From Phialophora verrucosa (lineage: Eukaryota > Ascomycota > Eurotiomycetes > Chaetothyriales > Herpotrichiellaceae): a stretch of DNA of 64,000 nucleotides. A model generated the notes under the pieces. That model made no database searches. It was not told the DNA's origin and saw only the letters and a program-made list of their open reading frames with translations. Below are positions 44,575 to 55,383 of the stretch, one piece after another (within the stretch, counting starts at the first letter, position 1; every line of letters starts with the position of its first letter). Both the position numbers and the translations under genes were made by a program. The stretch is from NCBI GenBank assembly GCA_002099365.1, contig MSED01000004.1, positions 1,426,001 to 1,490,000 on the forward strand, read 5' to 3'.

Positions 44575-46138
44575 TCACGAATATGGGCGGCAGAAGGCCC
44601 AAAGCGCCCAACTACTGTCCCTTTGTCCATTTATGTGGTTGGTGGATTCACTCCGGTCGCGCTGCATGGTCAGCGTCTCGACCCGACAGCGTAACGAGTT
44701 GGTGTTCGCGCCGTTGTTGACTTGAATAGCCTTCTCGAGCGCTTGCTCGTAATACTGAAGGCTTCGAGCCCGATCTTGTCTGACGTGGCAGATGTATCCC
44801 AGGTCAGAATAGGTCTGTTGGAGGAAGCGTGCCTTCTCGTTCTCGGTCTCGCACTCGGCGCAGGTCCTCAGGGTTTGGAGGAGAATGGGCTCCGCTTCGT
44901 CGATGTTCCCATGCTGCAGGTGGTGGCGCGCGACCATCTGGCGCGACGTGATGTGGACACCGCGGGGCACGTTCGGATCTCCCGCGAGTCTGCGGGCGAT
45001 GCGCAGGGCGTCGTGCAGCTCCCTCCGCTGATAGTTGAGCGAGCAGATTTCGTCCTGGATCCAGGCCCATTCTTCGGCGTCGAGTCCGCTGGTCGGGCCA
45101 AACGTGTCTGAAGAGAGTCGGAGCAGGGAAGCCACCCGGCCCGCGTCGGCCCCCACTTCCTCCTGCACCCACATCTCGAGCAACGGTTTGAGAGCGTGGC
45201 CCTTGGGGAGGGTGCGGGATGCCAAGGCTTGGAGGAAACTGACAATCTGGCGGCGCACGTCCGGGAAGCGACTCCAGAGAGGGTACGAGTACAGGCGTAG
45301 AAGTCGGAGGAATACCCAATAGGGCGAGACCTGCAGACAGCGCGTCGCAAGGCTGCACGCAAGGTTGATTTCTGTAAAGGCTTCCAACGTCCTATTGGTT
45401 AGGAGAAGAGGGATGGCATTGTAGAAGCATTTGTTGAAAAGCAGCGCGAATGTTTCCTCTCCCCCGGTTGCGGGCTCACTACGATGGTGGCCAGGATCTT
45501 GCCTGGGCTTGCCGATTCCGAGGGGACTCCATTTGGAGATGTTCCAATCCAAGTAAGACTTGGTCAGGAACAGGATTTTCTCGTCGACGTTTACGGCTGG
45601 GCGGAGGTTGTTGAGCTGCAGATCTAGCTGGATCTTCTCCCCTATCGGTGCGGCTCCGGCCAGTCGCCGCGATCGTTTGGGGCCTGGAGCTCTACTGAAG
45701 CGTTTGATTCTATCCCATTTGATGGCCTTCCCATGCAGCTGGGCCGAGGGGATAGCATCATGGATGGTGAGAAATTGGGTCGACGACTCCGCGATCGCCT
45801 GTTTTTCCGACGACTTGTAGTTTTTGTATGCTTTCCACTGCGTTATGCGCCTCTTGTACGCCTTCTCCCTGCAGCCAGCATGGGGGTGTTAGTGGTGGAC
45901 CGATTCCGAAGTCTGTCACTTACGTGGCATGGAAATCATATTCCACGGCTAGTAGGCGTTGAATGTCGGATAACTTCTTCCCTTGATGGACATAGAGCTC
46001 GACAAATATGCCCTTGATTGAAGCCCACTCCCGGGCAGAAGGGCCTTCTGTCACAGTCACTTGAACTGGTGCGTTGTCCGAGCCTCCTTTCGCCATCGTT
46101 TGCAGACGCAGTTGGAGGTCATTCTCCGAGATTGACAC
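44575..46138 (-). CDS. Clr5-domain protein with TPR-like C-terminus
   Basis: Exons 46138-45924 and 45868-44575 (55-nt intron, GTAAGT donor, CAG acceptor) give 502 aa. Residues about 36-90 form a Clr5 domain, a fungal Myb-like module: EWASIKGIFVELYV, LSDIQRLLAVEYDF, then after the intron EKAYKRRITQWKAYKNYK. This part ends in a basic stretch, KRSRR. The C-terminal half is helical, and its last 130 residues contain TPR-like pairs such as RQMVARHHLQHGNIDEAEP and YEQALEKAIQ. Named after S. pombe Clr5, such proteins are numerous in filamentous fungi and probably regulatory and nuclear, but specific functions are mostly unknown. The intron interrupts the domain at a position that restores a perfect Clr5 pattern. 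Confidence 0.85.
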
Positions 46139-46734
46139 ACGCGCTCAGTAAGCAAGGCTTGTAAATCTTGCCCACGGCCACATAATCGCTTCCACGGTCC
46201 ATGTCAAACGACATCAGGATTCCCACGACGCGAAAAGAGTGAATGGTGTAAGTTTTAGTCAGCGGAGCAACCCAGATACGGAAGTCGCTAATGCAGGCAA
46301 CGGGTTCCGCTTGGCAGACACTAAACTGAATCAGGCATGGCAGAAGTCTCCTGCATACACGAGTTCAGCCTCGTCCCACTGCAGGATAGCCGCGAGGGCA
46401 AGGCTGTAGCGGTGGTCCAGAAGGCGAAGCAACCATATACTGGGGTAGTCTGTGAACAGAGAAAGACTTGGCTTCCGTGGTCCCAACTGCAGACTTGGCT
46501 TTTTCGTCCGAGCCAATCCGATACCGTGCATGGAAGACCACTTCTGGCAACTGTTACCTACCATTGCGGGCGTTGCGCAGGAGTCGAGCAGCGGGCAGAA
46601 ATCCCCAGTCATATCTACTCGTTGTCATTCTATTGTGCACTTGGCAGGGTTCAAATGTGGAACAGCCCGCATGATTCGCCATCCTGACCCTCGGATGCAT
46701 GCTCGACCAAAAGTGCGAACTGCCGTGAAAGTTG
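46139..46734. other. Intergenic region, no gene recognised
   Basis: This is upstream of the Clr5-domain gene and downstream of the next minus-strand gene. Overlapping short frames on both strands (46331-46769) carry no domain. Confidence 0.4.
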
Positions 46735-47979
46735 CTAATAATCCTCAACTTTGCCTATTATCCTGCTGAGATCACCCGAGTAGTTGAGCCCGTCCTTCCG
46801 CAATTGCCTGTTGAGTTCTTCGTAGAATCCATTGTCGCCTGAGGTCATGCCCACGGAACAGGCCCACAGACGCAAATCTCGGGGCTCGTCTGGGGCTGCA
46901 AGAAGCAAATCTCGCAGCATTGGGATGATCACCTTTCCCGCGTCGAACACCGTGATGCCACACACCGATATTCGCTCCATGTTTGCTTCTCGCCGTATTC
47001 GGTATAGAGCTGCAAGCGCAGTGTATTTCTCCGTGATGTCCGAGGACAAATTGTAGTGGTCTAGGAGCAGACCCATGACATGAAGGCATTTTATCGTGGC
47101 AGCTTGTCGCTGTGATTGTAAGGCTTCTGGTGCCTGGATTATATCCAGAGCCGCCAGTGCTTGCCTCATCTCGATGAGTATCTGATGCAGAGTACTTGGG
47201 AAGTCTGCCCCCCATCTGGCCTCTGTCGAGGAGGAAAACTCCGCTTCGAGTAGGTCCCAACTCTTTTCGTGCATGGTGAACATCGTGGGTTCCATGGTCA
47301 AAGCGGCGCGCTGGACATCTGAGTGTAGCACATTTATGAGGTCCTCAATATGTAGACCATAGTTGGTGTTGATGGCTTCCAGGAGACGCACATGAATCAG
47401 TGCGGGCTCAATGCTCCGGCACCAGTTCTCGGTGAACATGAGAGCCATGACTGCTCGGGGAAGCCGTGTTGGATCTGCTTGTGGTAGACTCAGCCGCAGC
47501 AACCGCATGGCCTCTGCCTTCATCTTCAGCATGAGATTGAATGCGTTGTCGTCGGAGCAACAGCGCCACTTGATAGCTGCAATCCGTGCAAGGTAACCAT
47601 GAACTGCCAGCTCATCTTGCAAGTACGCCGAAGAGGGTGGTAGCGTGATCTTGGAAACGTTCAAGGCTGGCGAGAGGTGAACTCGGTCGAAATAAAGGAG
47701 GTCACAGATCTCGGACGTCAGAGGTATAGGGAGTGTGCCGAAAGGATCATCACTTCCGCCGAGATGCTTGTCGACACCAGGGAGGTCCTTGCAGGGCACT
47801 TGCAAAGTCTTCAAGATGTCCAGCGCTGAGGCTCGTAACCTCAACGTCCGTTGTTGTCGCTTCAGCTTTCTATGGGCCGCCACATGCCTAAATACTTGGC
47901 TTTTAGTCGTTGAGTGGCCCTTGATATCTGGTTTACTGTCAAGATGGATCCATGAGTGTAATGAAGCCGTCGAAGCCAT
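46735..47979 (-). CDS. Fungal transcription-factor-like protein without zinc cluster
   Basis: A 414-aa intronless frame. The N-terminus has a pattern common in a large family of fungal proteins: a hydrophobic start, then S/T-K-x-VFRHV followed by a basic stretch (HRKLKRQQR). The rest is helical and hydrophobic, resembling the ligand-binding-like middle region of fungal-specific transcription factors. No Zn2Cys6 cluster is present. Proteins of this type are often annotated as transcription factor-related or hypothetical. It lies head-to-tail with the Clr5-domain gene. I cannot give a function. Confidence 0.6.
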   Translation of the reverse strand: MASTASLHSWIHLDSKPDIKGHSTTKSQVFRHVAAHRKLKRQQRTLRLRASALDILKTLQVPCKDLPGVDKHLGGSDDPFGTLPIPLTSEICDLLYFDRVHLSPALNVSKITLPPSSAYLQDELAVHGYLARIAAIKWRCCSDDNAFNLMLKMKAEAMRLLRLSLPQADPTRLPRAVMALMFTENWCRSIEPALIHVRLLEAINTNYGLHIEDLINVLHSDVQRAALTMEPTMFTMHEKSWDLLEAEFSSSTEARWGADFPSTLHQILIEMRQALAALDIIQAPEALQSQRQAATIKCLHVMGLLLDHYNLSSDITEKYTALAALYRIRREANMERISVCGITVFDAGKVIIPMLRDLLLAAPDEPRDLRLWACSVGMTSGDNGFYEELNRQLRKDGLNYSGDLSRIIGKVEDY

Positions 47980-50779
47980 TGTCTCGTGCTAGTTCAAGGC
48001 ACCCTTTCAGAAGGGACTCTTGCCTGGATATCTATACCCCTTCGTTTCCAGAGACAGGGGGTTTGCTTTTCATCGGGCTGCTTTAGAAGTATCCAAAACT
48101 GCTGCTTTACAAGGTATCTTAGCGAGGCCATTAGTTCTGTCAGTCACCTTGGCGAGAAACCGCACCGCAGAACCCACAGGGCTGGCAGTCTCCGAAGTGC
48201 TTTAATCAGGCACGTTCGGTTCGACACATCCGAGCTTGGATCCTGGCTGGTCTCCTTGGGGGAACGCAGCAGGAAGGCGATTGTCTTGGTCATCCAGGCT
48301 AATATCAACGAAAGCTTCGGCTGGGGGCCAATTGGAGATTCAGAAACCCCTCTTTGATTCCAGATGTGTGGACTATGTAAGCGTGCAGGATCGATATGTT
48401 GTCCAATGTAAAACCCGGTTCGCCCAAGTCAAGAGCGCCAGCGGAAAGTTTTGTTCTACGCCGAGAATTTTGATCCAAAGCAGCCAAAGCACCGAACTAC
48501 GCATAATGTGGTGTTACTACAGACCAGAGAGGCCAGTCGCGGAATTCCTCATTGGTCAACCTGGTGGTGAACAACCGGGGTCAGGACTTGCCTCTGAAAA
48601 TTCAACGCTTTGGTATCGAGCTCAAACATTTCATGAGCATAGGAAGTCCAAGATCTCGCGCGCCGCCACCAGTTGGATGAATGCACCAATGTGCGGGAGT
48701 CCACAGAGCTAGTTGGTGACTTGCAGGGCTTGCAGGGCTCGGGCTTGGGGACTTCGGGCACTCGGTGTCTGCAGGTGTGCCAAGTTAACTTCGTCAGCAC
48801 ACCGACCATCCTGGCAGCAGTCAATGCCACTCCATATGCAGTGCCGCGGGGCTTGAGCTCAATAGCAGGCTAGCGTAACCGTCTGTACGAACGCCGCTCG
48901 GATACCACCTCGCCACTAGACAGTTTGCAGAACAAGTTCTCCCTTTTGTGATTGGACATATTTAGAGACTGCCAATACAGGGATCTTGACCAAAGTTGTA
49001 ACCACGAAGCTTCGTTGCGATTCGTAGTGAATCGGCTCTGGGGACGACGGCATCGCCATCTGGCCGTCGTGTACAGCATTTGTCGTTACATCTATGTCGC
49101 TGCTGTAGACGCCTCATCGACAGCGCTCACAGGATCCCTTGAACAAGTTCCCTCTATCCCGCATAATATAACCCGGGCCGGAGTGTCATGCGATCGGGGA
49201 CCCGATTGAACTCTGACGTTGGAAAGGCAGTGTTGTCAGTAGTAGATACCAGCTCTTCTGATGCCATAGATCTCGTTCCTATAACATATCACGCTAGGTC
49301 TGCCTCCGATACAAGTATGTACGCTGTAGGACCCCAGAAATTGGATGAACTCGACCATTGCCATTCAGATAGCTCCCAAAAAACCTATCCATAACTACAA
49401 GGACTAACCATCCAGTCAACTCCCAGATTTTACCCGTTTCGACGAATACTTGTCCTCTCGAAGTCTTGATCCTCCACTGTGAGCGATCTCTTAACGACCG
49501 CGCACTCCGTAGCCTGTATTCATTGGGCAGATACGTCAGTTCAAGCGCCATCACTTACTTTATTTACTTTGTCATGACTTATGGTGGGAGTAAGAATAGC
49601 ATGCTTGACAAAACGGGGCCAGTTCTCCGCTTTCGCCTTCTTGTTTGACCGACACGCTGCATCGAACCCGTCTTGCCACCGATGATCTCCCGTGCCCCTG
49701 GCGCGCAAACGCGCAGAGGTCTCGGTCTTCAGGGGGGACATACAAAATGACCGTGCGGCTGAACCACCATGAGACGCTAGACGCGGAGGTCTCCAAAAGG
49801 ACATACAAAACGACCGTGCAGCTGGGCCGCCACCAGACGCCAGACCAGCGAATTTTATTCACCCGGCACCAACAGCCTAGCGGTATTCTGGGAGGCGATG
49901 ATGTGTACAGAACCTGGTCACTGACCCGGGATCGTTGGGTAATCACTGTAGCACACTCTTTGAGCCAATATGGTCAGATACTCCTTATCCAAAGCGATCC
50001 GTTTGGTACTACCCTTGGAGTGTCCTGCACGGTTCCCATGCTACGTGCTGCTATAATTCGGTTCGGCCACAGGCTGCAGCTCCAGGCACCCACATACCAC
50101 ATACATGGTCGGCTTGAGGCTGCAAGACTGCTTCAAAAGTGCCCTTGGACTTATCCCAACCGTACGCCGAACGCGGTTTACCGCGACCAAATGAGGAAAC
50201 GCAGTTCAAAGCATCTGTCCTTTCAGCTGCACGCGAAGGAGGACATGAAGTCACTTGGAGAAGCCGAAAGTGGTATGAAACTTCCTCTTTTGGATTGTCT
50301 GCAACCGGGGGCGGGATATCTCGAGTTCCACCGGATTTTCAGTCGCGTGCCGCATTCCTGGGATCTGATTTCGGTCCAAAGAGCATGCGTGCTTCGTCGT
50401 TCGAATGGTCTGCAACTGCAAAGAACTCCAAGTGGAGGACCGGCTGGGTGGTATTTATCTCCTCTTGAGATTTGCACTTGAAACAGCATATGTCACTCTA
50501 CAGGGTCAATTCCGGTCAGACGAAGACACGAGACGCGGACGGCGAGTCACTTACCTTGAGACATCAGCCTGCGCCAGGTGTCCTTGGCCATCTGTAATCT
50601 GGAGAGGCTGGAAGAACGCACATACACCGTTCCGACGGGATTCGCTGACTGGCATTGCACAGGTCTATCTTGCATCATCCCTCACCGTTGATCCCTACTT
50701 ACATTGCTGCAGACCCGGGGGTAATCCAGGGTTTGACAAGCTCACCACTTCAGTCGCCCATCTTCTCCTCTCGCCACAC
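47980..50779. other. Gene-poor region, no gene recognised
   Basis: 2.8 kb without a convincing gene. The largest frame, 49645-50481 (plus, 278 codons), has no domain and overlaps an imperfect repeat at about 49716-49850. The other frames are short and on both strands. Codon composition looks unlike the neighbouring genes. Degraded mobile DNA is possible, but nothing identifies it. Confidence 0.35.
49716..49850 (+). repeat. Imperfect direct repeat, two copies
   Basis: Two blocks of roughly 62-70 bp share GAGGTCTC near their starts, GGACATACAAAA, GACCGTGC and CCA(T/C)(G/C)AGACGC in the same order. The first starts near 49,716 and the second near 49,785, with several mismatches and a small length difference between them. 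Confidence 0.65.
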
Positions 50780-52541
50780 TCAGTAGGAGAAGAAATAATC
50801 CGGCCATTTGTTCCCAACGTCATCGATTGTCTGAGTTCTTCTCACTTGCTCGCTTTCCTCGCTGAACTGCCTGGCTCTCTTCCTCGCGTTCTCCCACTTC
50901 AGCGTGAAAAGCAGTACCACAGCCATTACGGCAACAAACCCGATCATGCCGAGGGATGCTGCAATTCCTTTGTGATAATACGGTGGGTCCACATACGCTT
51001 GGTTAGCGGCGATAGACACAGCTTGGCCGATGCTGTTGACAAGGGCGGTGGCCGAGGCGCGGTAGGTGTAACCGATGTTGATCGAGGCGGACCACGTGAG
51101 GTTTACGACGATGTTGGGGTAAAGACTCATGGCCAGGATACCTGCGTCAGCGCAGAGAAGTTAGCATGGTGGCAAGGGAAGAGGTAGTGTGGTCGAATGG
51201 AAGCCCATGGGGCGCAACTACATGTATGGAGAGCCTTACATGTGGCTGCGAATCGACCCGACGAGCTCTTCACCGTGAGCAGCAGGATATATGCGATCGT
51301 GGCGATTCCAGCGTTCGTCACTATGAACACTCCCCGACGGCCGGTCTTGTCCGAGACACGAGCCCAGAAGATAATTGTGACGAAACTGCAGGCGTAGACA
51401 ATGACCGTCATCAATTGAGACTTGACAGTCGACCAGCCGAACCCGTGGATAATGGCAGGTAGGAAGTTGGTCAGCGAAGAGAGGCAAAAAAGATTGCCAC
51501 TTTCGATGCATACCAACATCCAGAACTTTGGATCCATGAGCAGCTTGAGGATGAGCTTCGGCCGGATCTTGGATTCTCCAGTGTTGTGCGCGAGACGACT
51601 TCTCTTGATTATGAGCTGCTTCTCGTCCTTTGAGAACAAGCGGCCAATGACCTTCAGGTGTTCTGGAGTCGAGGGTAGCAAGGAAATGACCACGAACGCC
51701 CAGCCCATCGGAAGGACACCTTCAATGAGAAACAGCCAGCGCCATGGTTCCCAGGAGTTGACGCCACCGAGGTCTCTAGCGACAGCGTACGCGATAAGAC
51801 CGTTGAATGCGCCAGCCACGGCGGCCGTGCTGAAGTAGATAGCACCTCGAGTTGCGAGCTCGCTGTAGGGATACCAGAAGGAGAGATAGAAGACTGAGCC
51901 TTGGACGAACGCCTCGCAGACCTGCGCTGTTGTCAGTATCCTCGACCTTAATAGGGACAAAGCGTGGATCGGGAGAAGCTGGGTAAGCCGGGGTTGGTTT
52001 CGGAGTAAACTCACGCCGACGAACACTCGGATGACCATAAGAGAGCCGTAGCTGTGAATCGCTACAGTGCATACCGTTACAAGTCCCCAGCCAAGCATCG
52101 CTCCGCCAAACTAAGTTGATTGTTAGCCAGAGCGGAGAATCACGGAGAGAAAGGAACCGACTTGGTATGGTGCCCCGATCTTCCTGACTAGCAAAGTTGC
52201 AGGCAGCTGAAACAGAAGATAGCCGACTTGGAAAATACTCGCGACATTGGAGTATTGGTGTGCGGAAAGCCCTAATTCCTTGTCCATGCCCATGATTTTG
52301 GCATTGCCAATATCGGATCGACCCTGCAGGATGTCAGCACAAGTTAAGTGTGTCGAGCTTGTTCTGCGCGGACCATTTGTGCGAAGAAGTATACGGTGGA
52401 CAGCAGTGGCAGTATGATCAGGTCCAACTTCCACTTCAACTTGCGCTGGAGATGCTGCTCTTCCTCAGTCAGTGCCGCCGGCGTTCCGGCACGAACTTCA
52501 GCTTTCTCAACCGTTTCCAAGGTTACGTCTTTCGACTCCAT
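50780..52541 (-). CDS. MFS permease, anion:cation symporter (allantoate/TNA1) type
   Basis: Five exons in phase, 52541-52374, 52323-52162, 52110-52015, 51921-51240 and 51141-50780, give 489 aa. The start MESKDVTLE leads to a hydrophilic N-terminus, then KLDLIILPLL as helix 1, DIGNAKIMGM after it, YLLFQLPATLLVRK, and later WEPWRWLFLIEGVLP, all typical of the Dal5/Tna1 anion:cation symporter family, which imports small carboxylates and vitamins across the plasma membrane by proton symport. GRRGVFIV matches the loop between helices 8 and 9. Two donors (GTCCGC, GTCGGT) are weak but the joins restore the family sequence. The gene diverges from the AtuA-like gene, so it probably imports the compound that enzyme works on. 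Confidence 0.9.
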
Positions 52542-53163
52542 GCTGGCTGTTGGCTCCTCTGAACACAGGTAAAGTCGGGAAGGAAAGACTCTTTGGTGTT
52601 GTTGAGAGTGGCCGTGGCTTCTGGGCCAATATCGTGGCCAATGCTCGATTTATATGAACATCCAAGCATGTCCTGTAGAGATAAAGGCGAACATACAAGC
52701 CTTTCACATGCAGGCGACAGATTGGTAAAGCCGAGGGATTCTTGTTCTCTGTTTATCATCTACACCCTTTCGCTCCATACTCTACCCCGGACTTTGAGCG
52801 AGAATCGTGGGGAGCCAACCAGCGAGGCCCGCCTTTACGCCTAGTAAAGTGCGAGATTCGGCCCAAGTGCCGAGAATCGCTCATCGCCGTCACAGGCTCG
52901 CAGAAAGAAGCGAAGTTCGCATTATTCCCCAAGGAACTCAAACGCATACACTCGGGGATAGTGCCCAATGGACGGCAATGCGAGGGGTTGTCTCGAAGCA
53001 GGGAAAGAATGCAAGCATCAACGCTCTCTTGAGTAATTCTGCCATCTCCTGTTCCGGGCCGGTCACGGGCCATTAATGCAGTGCTGTCCAAGGTATATAG
53101 GAAGTCAGAGGGTTTGCTGCAGCACAAGTAGTCGCGGTGTGTTATTCATCAAATCCAAGGGTC
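52542..53163. promoter_or_regulatory. Shared promoter of permease and AtuA-like gene
   Basis: 622 bp between the divergent starts at 52541 and 53164. No gene is recognised. CGG-containing words occur, but I cannot single out a site for the adjacent Zn2Cys6 regulator. Confidence 0.5.
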
Positions 53164-55307
53164 ATGGGTTCATATTCCGCGGCAACGGCTCAGCAGCAGC
53201 TGTGCAACATCGTGACACCGGTTGGAATGCTTGGGTATGGCTTGGATCAGGACCAGCTTGACCTGGGGCTTGAATTCTGCGTTGCGACGGGTGCCCCAAC
53301 CGCTATTATACTTGATTCTGGATCCACGGATGGCGGTCCCAATAATTTAGCCGTGGGCAAAATGACAACTTCGAGACGAAACTATAAGCGTGACTTGATG
53401 AAGATCCTGAGCTCCTCGCACAGATTCCAGGTCCCGGTCTTGATTGGCTCCGCTGGAGGAGATGGTAGCAACGAACATGTAGAGGTGTTGGCCAATATCT
53501 GCCAGGAGATCGCTGCAGAGCCAGGGAATGTGTAAGCCCCGCGCTCATTACCTGCGACGTGGTTGTGCTGATACAGTACAGGTCATACAACCTCAACACG
53601 ATCACAATCTTTGCCGAAGTGTCAAAGACATTGGTGACGGAGCGTCTTGCCGGAGGAGATATCACCGGCTGCGGGTCAGGGGTGCCGTCGATGTCGCAGG
53701 CAGATATCGACGACTGTCCGAGGATCCTGGCGCAGATGGGACCTGAGCCATTTGTGCAGGCAATGGAAGATAGGCCGGATTTCAACCTGGTCATTGGCGG
53801 ACGCGCGTACGATCCAGCGCCATATGTGGCCTTCGCGACATTCTGCTTCAAACGCATATTTGGCAGCTCGCAGGAGGCATGCTCCAGCGAAATCCTCGGG
53901 GGCTTCATGCACATGGGCAAGATCATGGAATGCGGCGGCCTCTGCGCACGGCCAAAATCAGGCGGGGCGATGGCAATGTTATACCAAGATGGCACCTACG
54001 ACATCTGCCCATTGAATCCTCAAAGCAGGTGTACCGCGCTCTCTGTCGCTGCGCACACGTTGTACGAGAAAAGCAGACCGGATTTGCTCTATGGTCCCGG
54101 TGGCTACCTGGATGTCACCAAATCCAGGTATGAAGAGCTCGCCGATGGACGTACAGTGCGTGTGCGAGGAGACTATTTTCGAACGTCTGAAATGCAAGGA
54201 TTGCCATATCAGGTCAAGCTGGAGGGGGCAAAGGTGCTGGGCTATCGAAGCATGTACTTTGGCAGCTTGAGAGATCGTGGGTGCATTCTGTTCCTGGTGC
54301 GACTTCAACTGACCCCCTTCACAGCCGTTCTCATAAGCCAGTTGGATAGCTTCCTAGGGCGCGTCGAAGCCTATGTTTGCCAACAGCACGATGGGGTCCA
54401 AGGAGCCTGGCAGCTTAAATTCCACACTTACGATGGGAGGAATAAAGACGCTCCATCGAAGACCGATGTCATTCCAGGGGAGGTTTTCTTGATTGGGGAG
54501 GTGCTGGCAGAGACCCAAAACCTGGCTACCGCCTTGGCCGACACCGCACGCATCGCCACAGTTGTAAGTCAGTCCAGATTTCGATTCGATCTTGCTAATT
54601 TCTTCCAGCACGGCCCATACCCGGGACAGAAAGCCACCAGCGGTAATTTCGCGTTTGGCATTTGTGGCACAAAGACCGTGGAGCTCGGGCCCTGTGCCGA
54701 GTTCAGTATTTATCATCTGATGAACCTCAAGCCTGGTGAGGAGCTCGCCTTTAAAGAGGGCTCGGGCAACGGACTGTTTCGATGGCAATTTCAGAATTTC
54801 GGCCACGGTGACCGCCAAAAGGCCAAGGAAGACCATGTGCATCCAGTCGCAGCTCGACCAGTTCGACAGCTAAACGTCACAAAGTCAAGAACCTCTGAGC
54901 AGGAGAGACAACGGGCGACTCCGGCCCGTCTTATTCCATCTGGACCCCTTACGCTAGGAGATGTCGCCAGCGTTATCCGATCCAAGAATGCAGGACCATT
55001 CGAGATCACCTTCGATGTGATGTTCGAAACAGAAGAATTGTACGCCGCGGTGAAAGATTCCGGAGTTCTGAGCCAGACGCTGATTGAGATACTATACGAC
55101 CTAAGTCCTGAAGAGGTTGTATGGTGCGGTTGGTTTGACCAAGCGCGAGCATTCAAAGCGACGTTAAGAAGGCCGAAATCGCAGCCGACGGCATGTGGTG
55201 GATTCGGGGAAACTGATGTTCATGGTTCACAGCAGTATATTCCACTGTTCCGGAGCACGTTTCCGGAAGATATATCGGAGAAGCTACGGGGGCTTCTTAA
55301 AGTCTGA
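53164..55307 (+). CDS. AtuA-like (DUF1446) protein fused to DUF4387
   Basis: Four exons, 53164-53531, 53582-54276, 54325-54563 and 54609-55307, give 666 aa. Introns 2 (48 nt, GTGGGT) and 3 (45 nt, GTAAGT) are multiples of three without stops, so the frame reads through them; removing them restores the family pattern (RDPVLISQLD and TVHGPYPG). Residues about 12-450 match the AtuA-like family: LDSGSTDGGP, LIGSAGGDG, VIGGRAYDPAPY, MGKIMECGG, GPGGYLDVT. The last about 100 residues (LGDVASVIRSKNAGPF to VVWCGWFDQARAFKATL) match DUF4387. In bacteria atuA belongs to the acyclic terpene utilisation operon and DUF4387 genes often sit next to AtuA-like ones; here both are in one chain. The biochemical role is unproven. 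It lies between a carboxylate-type permease and a Zn2Cys6 regulator. Confidence 0.88.
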
Positions 55308-55383
55308 GCCGCTGCAGCCTAATAGGCGATTGAAGGGGCATGAGGCTTAGAAGCGTTTGAATGATACCAGAACATATGAAGGT

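Noticed and set aside
48220..48245. GGTTCGA-like T-loop word suggesting a tRNA
   Set aside because: No matching acceptor, D-arm or anticodon stem could be folded around it by eye.
49645..50481. 278-codon plus-strand frame
   Set aside because: It begins inside an imperfect repeat, has no domain and shows no codon pattern like the neighbouring genes.
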